NCBI GenBank assembly: GCA_900549655.1
Contig: UROZ01000047.1
Coordinates: 1-13,563, forward strand
From: an uncultured Collinsella sp.
GTDB lineage: Bacteria; Actinomycetota; Coriobacteriia; Coriobacteriales; Coriobacteriaceae
Direction of reading: 5' to 3'
Length of the DNA: 13,563 bases
Shown here: positions 1 to 6,037 of the stretch, piece after piece
Numbering within the stretch: the stretch's first letter is position 1
How the letters are laid out: each line of letters opens with the position of its first letter
The notes under the pieces: model-generated
The model's input: the letters and a program-made list of their open reading frames with translations, nothing else
Told to the model about the DNA's origin: nothing
The model's database searches: none
Made by a program: the position numbers and the translations under genes

Positions 1-2073
1 GACTTGGTTGCCATCGTGCAGGAAACGGTTGAGCTCAAGCCCCGCGGCCATGAGTTTTGGGGCTGCTGCCCCTTCCATGGCGAAAAGACGCCGTCCTTCC
101 ACATTATTCCCGCCACGCAGGTGTGGCATTGCTTTGGCTGCGGCGAGGGTGGCGACGTCTTCACCTATATCATGAAGCGCGAGAACCTGAGCTTTCCCGA
201 GTCAATCCGTTATTTGGCCGATCGCGCAGGTATTGAGCTGCACGACACCGGAGATCGCCGCGAGCGCGGTACTAAGCGTGCCCGCATCTACGATCTGTGC
301 GCCGAGACCGCCCAGTTCTACCACACCATGCTTATGCGCGGTAAGGACGGTCGTCCGCGCGAGTACTTTGCCAGCCGCGGCATGGGTGGCGACGTCTGCC
401 GCCGCTACTGCCTGGGCTTTGCACCAGGCCGTAACGCGCTGGTGTCGCACCTGTCCCAGGCGGGTTTTACCCCGCAGGAGATGATCGACGCCAACGTGGC
501 CGTAAGCCGTGGGCGCGGACAGCTCGCGGACCGCTTTTACGACCGCGTGATGTTTCCCATCTTTGACGAGCAGGGTCACAACATTGCCTTTGGCGGTCGC
601 ATTATGGGCGACGGCCAGCCTAAGTATCTCAACACCGCCGAGACGAGCGTGTTTCATAAAAAACGAAACCTCTACGGCTTTAACTGGGCCAAGGAGTTTA
701 TCGTCGCGCAGGATACCGCCATCGTGGTGGAAGGCTATACCGACTGCATCGCCTGCTGGGAGGCAGGGATCAAAAACGTCGTCGCCACGCTGGGCACGGC
801 GCTCACGGAGCATCACGTAAAGACGCTCACCCGCTTTGCCAAGCGCGTTGTATATATGTTCGATGGCGACGCCGCCGGTCAAAAGGCCGCGCGCCGCGCG
901 ATTCAGTTTATCGAGCAGGATTCGATGGACCTGCGCTGCGTGGTGCTGCCCGACGGCAACGACCCCATGGAGTTCATCACGGCGCATGGCGGCGAGGCAC
1001 TTCAGGCGCGCATTGACGCGTCCGAGCCCCTCATGGATTTTGTGTACCGCTCGCTACAGGAGTCGAGCGACATCACCACGCCGGGCGGTCGCGCTAAGGC
1101 GCTGGAAGATGCGCTGACGCTCATCTATCCGCTACGTGACAGCTATATGATCGACACGTACTTTATCCAGATTGCCGACCTGTTGGGTTTGGACCTGGAG
1201 ACCGTGCGCGCGAGCTCGGGTCGTGTGTTTCGCGATGTCGCCAAGCGCGAGGATGCGGAACGACGTCGTGAGCAGAGCTACGAGCGTCAACGCGCGCAAG
1301 CTGAGCGCGCGGGCAGCGCGGGCGGTCGGGCGTCTGGTTCGCAGGGGACGTCTCGCGGTGCCTGGGCCGCGGGTGCGACGCCACCGGTGTCCGCACCGGT
1401 CGAGGAGGACCCGTACGACTACGTTCCGCTTGATGCCTATGGGGCCGCGCCGGTGGAGGTCGACGAGGATCTGCCGCCAATCGATGTGCCAGCGGGGATG
1501 GAAAGCGCGGCACCCGTTGCCGATAGTTCAAGTGCGGCGGCAGCTCCGTTGATGCCGATCGTTTTGACCGATCTGGAGCGGAAATCCCTGGCGGGGGAGC
1601 GCGAGCTGCTGACGATGCTCACGAGCTACCCCGACCTGTTCCGCACGTATGCCGACCGCATCTGCTCCATCGAGTGGGTCGACCCGCGTCACGAGTCCAT
1701 TGCGTGGGCCGTGCTGGCAACGCCGCCGGGAACCGATCCCGCGGCCTGCATGGATGCGGCGCGCGCGGTGTGTCCCGAGGCGGCGTCGCTTGTCAGCGCC
1801 GGGCGCATCTCGGCAACGAGTAAGCACCCGACCGAGACGAACATCGTCTTTATGCTCGATACGCTCGAGCTCTATACCATCAAACGTCGCATGCGAGCCG
1901 CGCAGGCCAAGTTGCGTCAGGACCGTTCACTCGACGATGAGGCCCGTCGGGTGCTGACGATGCAGGCGGTACAAGATTCACAGCGCCAGCGCGAGCTTCA
2001 AAAGTCGATCGGTGGCGTGGCCGATCCGTTCCGTTTGATCGGTTTGGAGACCGCGGGTGCCGATCAGGCCTAG
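1..2073 (+). CDS. dnaG: DNA primase DnaG (5' end cut off by the window)
   Basis: DnaG synthesises the short RNA primers that start Okazaki fragments and works with the replicative helicase. Reading from base 1, 690 codons are visible before the stop; roughly the first 20-25 residues lie outside, because the family's N-terminal region normally precedes the DLVAIVQ segment seen here. The TTG at base 4 is therefore not the start. Counting visible codons, the CHC2 zinc finger has C23, H26, C44 and C47 (CPFH ... CFGC). The RNA-polymerase core contains a basic RFYDRVMFPIFD motif, and the Toprim fold has EGYTD at 244-248 and DGD at 288-290, the metal-binding residues. A long Ala/Gly/Arg-rich then acidic linker, about residues 423-525, leads to a C-terminal helicase-interaction domain starting near LERKSLAGERELL. 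It precedes rpoD, a common pairing in bacteria. The identity is secure. Confidence 0.98.
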   Translation, partial: DLVAIVQETVELKPRGHEFWGCCPFHGEKTPSFHIIPATQVWHCFGCGEGGDVFTYIMKRENLSFPESIRYLADRAGIELHDTGDRRERGTKRARIYDLCAETAQFYHTMLMRGKDGRPREYFASRGMGGDVCRRYCLGFAPGRNALVSHLSQAGFTPQEMIDANVAVSRGRGQLADRFYDRVMFPIFDEQGHNIAFGGRIMGDGQPKYLNTAETSVFHKKRNLYGFNWAKEFIVAQDTAIVVEGYTDCIACWEAGIKNVVATLGTALTEHHVKTLTRFAKRVVYMFDGDAAGQKAARRAIQFIEQDSMDLRCVVLPDGNDPMEFITAHGGEALQARIDASEPLMDFVYRSLQESSDITTPGGRAKALEDALTLIYPLRDSYMIDTYFIQIADLLGLDLETVRASSGRVFRDVAKREDAERRREQSYERQRAQAERAGSAGGRASGSQGTSRGAWAAGATPPVSAPVEEDPYDYVPLDAYGAAPVEVDEDLPPIDVPAGMESAAPVADSSSAAAAPLMPIVLTDLERKSLAGERELLTMLTSYPDLFRTYADRICSIEWVDPRHESIAWAVLATPPGTDPAACMDAARAVCPEAASLVSAGRISATSKHPTETNIVFMLDTLELYTIKRRMRAAQAKLRQDRSLDDEARRVLTMQAVQDSQRQRELQKSIGGVADPFRLIGLETAGADQA

Positions 2074-2140
2074 ATGTTGTGGTCAACCAGCGTATTCTCG
2101 CCTATATCCTGTCTTTATTTTGGGTATAGACGTTCATGTG

Positions 2141-2151
2141 TGTGCTAAAGT
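2141..2151 (+). promoter_or_regulatory. Candidate extended -10 promoter for rpoD
   Basis: In the 110-bp gap between dnaG and rpoD, TAAAGT (2146-2151) is preceded by TGC, which makes an extended -10 element (TGnTAnnnT). It lies 32 bp before the rpoD start. No good -35 hexamer is seen at 16-18 bp spacing, so the call rests on the -10 alone. rpoD could also be read from dnaG. Confidence 0.4.
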
Positions 2152-2183
2152 ATTGAGTCCTGTGGACTACGAAGGGAGAATCT

Positions 2184-3524
2184 GTGCCAAAAAAGACTGA
2201 GAGCACGGGTACTGGGCTGGAATCCTACGTTGCAAAGCTCATGGGCAACGGCTCAAACAGGACTTCGGTAACCGAGGACGAGATTCAGGTCGCCCTGAAG
2301 GATATCGATGTCTCTGATGAGCAGCTCAACGCGGTGTATTCCGCGCTGCGCAACAGCGGCATCCAGATTATCTCCGCGAGCGGTAACGACGACGCCCCCA
2401 TGGACGTCGACGATGACGATAACGATACCGACGATTTCGACGATGACGAGCACGATTCCGGCTCGCTCGACGATCACGAGCTCAAGATGGCCCGCCAGGC
2501 CGATGCCGAGATGGGCTCTTCCAAGAGCAAGAAGAAGCGCACCGTGCGCACGTCCCGTTCACGCTCCCGCGTGCGCGGCATCGATGCCTCCACGGTGATG
2601 CTGACCGGCGACCCGGTCCGTATGTACCTCAAGGAGATCGGCAAGGTCGACCTGCTGACCGCCTCCGAAGAGGTCGATCTGGCCATGAAGATCGAGGCCG
2701 GTCTCGAGGCCACCGAGAAGCTCGAGGCTGCCGATGCAGGCGAGATCGAGCTCACCCGCGCCGAGATGCGTCGTCTTACGCGTATCGAGAACGTTGGTCT
2801 TGAGGCCAAGCAGGCGCTCATCAGCGCAAACCTGCGTCTGGTCGTCTCCATCGCCAAGCGCTATGTCGGCCGTGGCATGCTGTTCCTGGACCTTATTCAG
2901 GAGGGCAACCTCGGTCTGATCCGCGCCGTCGAGAAATTCGACTACCAGAAGGGCTTCAAGTTCTCCACGTACGCCACGTGGTGGATTCGTCAGGCCATTA
3001 CGCGCGCTATCGCCGACCAGGCCCGTACCATCCGTATTCCCGTGCACATGGTCGAGACCATCAACAAGCTCGTCCGCGTGCAGCGACAGCTCCTCCAGGA
3101 CCTGGGTCGCGACCCGACCCCCGAGGAGATCGGTGCCGAGATGGACATGAGCGCCGACCGCGTCCGCGAGATCCAGAAGATCTCGCAGGAGCCCGTGTCG
3201 CTCGAGACCCCGATCGGCGAGGAAGAGGATTCCCAGCTGGGCGACTTCATCGAGGACTCCCAGGCGATCGTTCCGCCCGATGCCGCCAGCTTCTCCATGC
3301 TGCAGGAGCAGCTCACCCAGGTGCTCGATTCGCTTGCCGATCGCGAGCGCAAGGTTATCGAGCTGCGCTTTGGCCTTGTCGACGGACATCCCCGCACGCT
3401 CGAGGAAGTCGGTCGCGAGTTTGGCGTCACGCGCGAGCGTATCCGCCAGATCGAGTCCAAGACCCTGGCCAAGCTTCGCCACCCGAGCCGCAGCAGCAAG
3501 CTCAAGGACTACATCGAAAGCTAG
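2184..3524 (+). CDS. rpoD: Primary sigma factor RpoD (sigma-70/HrdB type)
   Basis: This is the housekeeping sigma factor, which gives RNA polymerase its promoter specificity. It has 446 residues with all four sigma-70 regions. A region 1.1-like segment occupies about residues 10-70, followed by a very acidic Asp-rich stretch (about 70-100) and a basic Lys/Arg/Ser patch. Region 1.2 begins at DPVRMYLKEIG (143). Region 2 starts at NLRLVVSIAKRYVGRG (216) and includes the FKFSTYATWWIRQAITRAI core that binds and melts the -10. Region 4 (384 to the end) has the helix-turn-helix TLEEVGREFGVTRERIRQIE. The end, LRHPSRSSKLKDYIES, resembles actinobacterial HrdB. The GTG start has a good Shine-Dalgarno sequence, GAAGGGA, at 2171-2177. 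A terminator-like hairpin follows directly. Confidence 0.98.
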   Translation: MPKKTESTGTGLESYVAKLMGNGSNRTSVTEDEIQVALKDIDVSDEQLNAVYSALRNSGIQIISASGNDDAPMDVDDDDNDTDDFDDDEHDSGSLDDHELKMARQADAEMGSSKSKKKRTVRTSRSRSRVRGIDASTVMLTGDPVRMYLKEIGKVDLLTASEEVDLAMKIEAGLEATEKLEAADAGEIELTRAEMRRLTRIENVGLEAKQALISANLRLVVSIAKRYVGRGMLFLDLIQEGNLGLIRAVEKFDYQKGFKFSTYATWWIRQAITRAIADQARTIRIPVHMVETINKLVRVQRQLLQDLGRDPTPEEIGAEMDMSADRVREIQKISQEPVSLETPIGEEEDSQLGDFIEDSQAIVPPDAASFSMLQEQLTQVLDSLADRERKVIELRFGLVDGHPRTLEEVGREFGVTRERIRQIESKTLAKLRHPSRSSKLKDYIES

Positions 3525-3533
3525 TCAAGCAAG

Positions 3534-3568
3534 AAGCGCCCTCAAGCACATCTGCCTGGGGGCGCTTT
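3534..3568 (+). terminator. Probable rho-independent terminator after rpoD
   Basis: AAGCGCCC (3534-3541) and GGGCGCTT (3560-3567) form a perfect 8-bp stem 9 bases after the rpoD stop. The loop is large (18 nt) and the U tail is only three bases, so termination may be incomplete. The 20-bp inverted repeat just downstream could assist. Confidence 0.65.
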
Positions 3569-3572
3569 CATG

Positions 3573-3628
3573 TAGTCATTGGGGACGTTCTTGAATGACT
3601 GGTCGTTTAAGAACGTCCCCAATGACTA
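3573..3628. repeat. Perfect 20-bp inverted repeat, REP-like palindrome
   Basis: The arms at 3573-3592 and 3609-3628 are exact reverse complements around a 16-base centre, with core GGGGACGTTCTT / AAGAACGTCCCC. The centre can extend the stem further with G-U and Watson-Crick pairs. The motif AATGACT occurs twice on this strand (3594-3600, 3621-3627) and once inverted (3574-3580), so a smaller hairpin can also form within the left half. The element lies between the rpoD terminator and the tRNA-Asn promoter and has no coding content. Its design resembles intergenic REP/BIME elements. It could also act as a strong or two-way transcription barrier. Copy number cannot be judged from one window. Confidence 0.75.
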
Positions 3629-3633
3629 GGTCG

Positions 3634-3682
3634 GAAAATTTCTTAAAAAAGTTCTTGCCCTTCGTCCAATCGTCCGTATAAT
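3634..3682 (+). promoter_or_regulatory. Strong promoter of tRNA-Asn with AT-rich UP-like element
   Basis: The -35 is TTGCCC (3655-3660) and the -10 is a consensus TATAAT (3677-3682), separated by 16 bp. An A/T-rich run at 3634-3650 sits where an UP element would contact the alpha subunit C-terminal domain. It stands out from the G+C-rich surroundings. Transcription should begin near 3689, leaving about a 23-nt leader before the tRNA. Confidence 0.8.
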
Positions 3683-3712
3683 AAACTTCGTTGCTTGAGA
3701 GCACGCACCTAT

Positions 3713-3787
3713 TCCTCGGTAGCTCAATGGTAGAGCACGCGGCTGTTAACCGCGCTGTTGTAGGTTCGAGTCCTACCCGGGGAGCCA
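3713..3787 (+). tRNA. tRNA-Asn (anticodon GTT), CCA encoded
   Basis: The cloverleaf is complete over 75 bases. The acceptor stem TCCTCGG (3713-3719) pairs with CCGGGGA (3777-3783) with one G-U pair. The D stem is GCTC/GAGC with an AATGGTA loop. The anticodon stem CGCGG/CCGCG encloses the loop CTGTTAA, with anticodon GTT at 3745-3747, which reads AAC and AAU. The T arm is GTAGG-TTCGAGT-CCTAC. G73 is followed by a genomic CCA (3785-3787). It is a single-gene unit with its own promoter and terminator. No integrase or repeated 3' end suggests use as an attachment site. Confidence 0.97.
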
Positions 3788-3793
3788 GGTTGT

Positions 3794-3823
3794 AAAACCC
3801 GTCGCTTATGCGGCGGGTTTTTT
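3794..3823 (+). terminator. Rho-independent terminator after tRNA-Asn
   Basis: AAAACCCGTCGC and GCGGCGGGTTTT form a 12-bp stem with one G-U pair and a TTAT loop, followed by further T residues. It starts 7 bases after the tRNA CCA end and closes the tRNA unit. Confidence 0.92.
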
Positions 3824-3919
3824 CATGCCGCGATCGCCTGTGGCGAACGTTACCGTATCAACATTTCGTGTCGAGGATGTAATCCCGCGACCCATCACCT
3901 CAACATGGCGCGCTCGTTG

Positions 3920-3933
3920 TAAACTATTAGAAT
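3920..3933 (+). promoter_or_regulatory. Candidate -10 region upstream of asp23-family gene
   Basis: Two overlapping -10-like hexamers, TAAACT (3920-3925) and TAGAAT (3928-3933), lie 49-62 bases before the start at 3982. No convincing -35 is visible. Since the preceding unit ends in a strong terminator, a promoter for the following operon must lie between 3824 and about 3970, and this is the best candidate. The rest of 3824-3919 shows only a minor 5-bp hairpin. Confidence 0.35.
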
Positions 3934-3981
3934 GATTGCTCCCACGACATGGTGCCGCGAGCACCAGAAAAGGAGATTCTT

Positions 3982-4338
3982 GTGTCTGAGACCATTAACG
4001 GCAGCCTGAGCGTCTCGAACGACGTTATTGCCGATATTGCCGGTTATGCCGCGATGACGTGCTATGGCGTTGTCGGTATGGCTGAGCAGCTCCAGGGCGC
4101 CGAGAGCGTGCGCCTGCTTGCCGGTCAGCGCCTCCGCAAGGGCGTGCTTGTCTCCGCCGACGAGAACGGCCTCACGGTCGACCTTCACGTCGTGCTCGAG
4201 AACGGGGTCAACATGAAGTCCGTCTGCCACAATCTTTCGAGCTCCGTCGCCTTCACCCTGCAGGAGATCGCCGAGATCGATCCCGCCAGCCTTAAGATCG
4301 GCATCCATATCGACGCGCTCAAGAGCCGTCTGAACTAG
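3982..4338 (+). CDS. Asp23/Gls24 family protein (YloU-like)
   Basis: This small protein of 118 residues belongs to the Asp23/Gls24 family (DUF322), matching B. subtilis YloU, which is encoded next to the fatty-acid kinase gene. The N-terminal part, SVSNDVIADIAGYAAMTCYGVVGM, is the family hallmark (xIsxxVIxxIAxxAxxxxxGVxGM), and the rest follows the alternating strand-helix pattern. There is no signal peptide or membrane segment. Relatives are linked to the cell envelope and alkaline or general stress; the molecular function is not settled. The GTG at 3982 is preferred to upstream in-frame codons because AGGAG at 3971-3975 lies 6 bases before it and the family similarity starts there. fakA begins 27 bases after its stop, so the pair is probably co-transcribed and functionally linked. 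Confidence 0.9.
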   Translation: MSETINGSLSVSNDVIADIAGYAAMTCYGVVGMAEQLQGAESVRLLAGQRLRKGVLVSADENGLTVDLHVVLENGVNMKSVCHNLSSSVAFTLQEIAEIDPASLKIGIHIDALKSRLN

Positions 4339-4365
4339 CATCCGAATACGGAGATTTCACCACCC

Positions 4366-6027
4366 ATGATTGCAAAGACCATTCGCACCTGTTTTCCGAT
4401 CGCTGCGGCTGCCGTTTCCGAAAAGGCCGAGGAGATCAACAAGCTCAACGTCTTCCCCGTACCCGACGGCGATACCGGCACCAACATGTCGCTCACGCTC
4501 GCCTCGGTGACCAAGGAGCTTTCCGCCCTTCCCGCCGATGCCGACATGGAGGCCATTGCTGGCGCCATTACCCACGGCTCCCTGATGGGCGCCCGCGGCA
4601 ACTCCGGTGTCATCACCTCGCAGATTCTGCGCGGTGTGGCCGAGGGCCTTGTCTCTGCCGATGAGCCCATTACGTCCGCCAATATCGCCTTCGCCTTCCG
4701 TCGTGCCGTCAAGGTTGCCTTCCAGGCTGTCCGCAAGCCCATCGAAGGCACGATCCTCACGGTCCTGCGCGATGTCTCGACCAAGGCAGACGAGTGCGAG
4801 AAGAAGAAGTTCTCTGCCGAGGATGCGCTCGACGCCATCGTCGTCGAGGCTTACCAGTCCGTCGCCCGCACGCCCGACCTGCTGCCCGTTCTCAAGGAGA
4901 ACGGCGTGGTCGACTCCGGCGCCTTCGGCTTTGCCATCTTCTTGGAGAACTTTGTTGCCGCCGCCCTTGGCCGCAGCACCGTGGTCGAGGATTTCTCCGC
5001 CACGTTTGATTCCGCCGGCTCTGCCCGCGATGCCGCTCTTGGCCGTGTTGAGATCGAGGCCAACGACGACTGGGAGGGCTCGGAGTTCCGCTACTGCAAC
5101 GAGTTCCTCTTTAAGGCCGATGCTCCCTTTGACGAGGACGAGTGCCTGAAGTTCCTGGGCTCTATGGGCGACTGTGAGCTGCTCGTTGGTGCCTATCCCG
5201 ACTACAAGATCCACGTGCACTCCAACACCCCCAACCTGGTGCTCGAGCACATGCTGCAGCTTGGTCAGATCTATGAGGTCTTTATCCACAACATGGAGAT
5301 GGAGGCCCACGACCGTACCGCCAAGATTCATAAGGACCAGGAAAAGGCCGCCGAGCCCGCGAAGGCCCTGGGTTTTGTCGCCGTTGCGGCTGGCTCCGGT
5401 GAGGCCGACATCCTCAAGTCCCTCGGCGTCGATGTGATCGTGTCGGGTGGCCAGACCATGAACCCCTCGACCGCCGACCTGCTGGGCGCCGTCGACCAGG
5501 TCAACGCGACCTCGGTCATCATCCTGCCCAACAACGGCAACATCCGCATGGCTGCCGAGGCTGCAGCTTCTGCCTGCACCGACAAGAAGGTCGCCGTCGT
5601 TCCCACCAAGACCGTCCCGCAGGCCTTCTCCGCGCTGTTCGCGGTCCTGCCCGATTCCGAGCTCGATGATGCCGTCGCCGCCATGGTCGACGCCATCAGC
5701 GAGGTCCGCGATGGCGAGGTCACCCGCGCCGTGCGCGACTCCAGTGCCTCTGACGGTTCTCCGATTCACTCCGGTGACGTCATGGGTATCATCGCCGGCT
5801 CCATCGACGTGGTCGGCTCCGACGTTAAGCAGGTCACGCTCGACTGCATCAACCGCATGCAGGAGGAAGAGGAGGGCGACGCGCTGACGATTCTGGCCGG
5901 CGAGGAGCTTTCCGACGAGGCCTTCCAGGAGATCGTCGACGCCATCGAGGAGGCTCAGCCCGATCTGGAGATCGACGCCCATCGTGGCGAGCAGCCGCTC
6001 TATCCCGTGATCTTCTCGATCGAGTAG
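4366..6027 (+). CDS. fakA: Fatty acid kinase FakA (DAK2 domain, YloV-like)
   Basis: FakA is a cytosolic kinase that phosphorylates fatty acids carried by a FakB (DegV-family) partner, giving acyl-phosphate for phospholipid synthesis. The protein has 553 residues, usual for the family. The N-terminal DhaL/DAK2 ATP-binding domain shows NVFPVPDGDTGTNM at 28-41, where D34 and D36 are metal ligands, and a GARGNSGVITSQILRG glycine-rich segment. The middle domain carries the YCNEF motif with C244 and the HVH pair H283/H285, the conserved Cys/His set linked to zinc in FakA. The C-terminal domain ends in EQPLYPVIFSIE, the typical FakA ending. ATG 4366 has only a distant Shine-Dalgarno candidate (CGGAG, 4349-4353, 12-base spacing). 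No fakB gene is in the window. The nearly full-length open frame on the other strand is a codon-bias shadow. Confidence 0.94.
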   Translation: MIAKTIRTCFPIAAAAVSEKAEEINKLNVFPVPDGDTGTNMSLTLASVTKELSALPADADMEAIAGAITHGSLMGARGNSGVITSQILRGVAEGLVSADEPITSANIAFAFRRAVKVAFQAVRKPIEGTILTVLRDVSTKADECEKKKFSAEDALDAIVVEAYQSVARTPDLLPVLKENGVVDSGAFGFAIFLENFVAAALGRSTVVEDFSATFDSAGSARDAALGRVEIEANDDWEGSEFRYCNEFLFKADAPFDEDECLKFLGSMGDCELLVGAYPDYKIHVHSNTPNLVLEHMLQLGQIYEVFIHNMEMEAHDRTAKIHKDQEKAAEPAKALGFVAVAAGSGEADILKSLGVDVIVSGGQTMNPSTADLLGAVDQVNATSVIILPNNGNIRMAAEAAASACTDKKVAVVPTKTVPQAFSALFAVLPDSELDDAVAAMVDAISEVRDGEVTRAVRDSSASDGSPIHSGDVMGIIAGSIDVVGSDVKQVTLDCINRMQEEEEGDALTILAGEELSDEAFQEIVDAIEEAQPDLEIDAHRGEQPLYPVIFSIE

Positions 6028-6037
6028 GCATCTGTCT

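Noticed and set aside
2559..3482. Long - strand open frame opposite rpoD
   Set aside because: Leu/Asp/Gly-rich shadow of the sigma factor codons; all conserved sigma motifs lie on the + strand.
3713..3787. tRNA-Asn as an integration site for a mobile element
   Set aside because: No integrase, no repeated tRNA 3' end and no foreign genes in the window.
3834..3846. Small inverted repeat TCGCC-TGT-GGCGA after the tRNA terminator
   Set aside because: Five base pairs with a three-base loop is expected by chance in G+C-rich sequence and has no nearby signal.
3949..3981. A longer N-terminus for the Asp23-family protein
   Set aside because: It would place the Shine-Dalgarno sequence inside the gene; the GTG at 3982 has correct spacing and fits the family.
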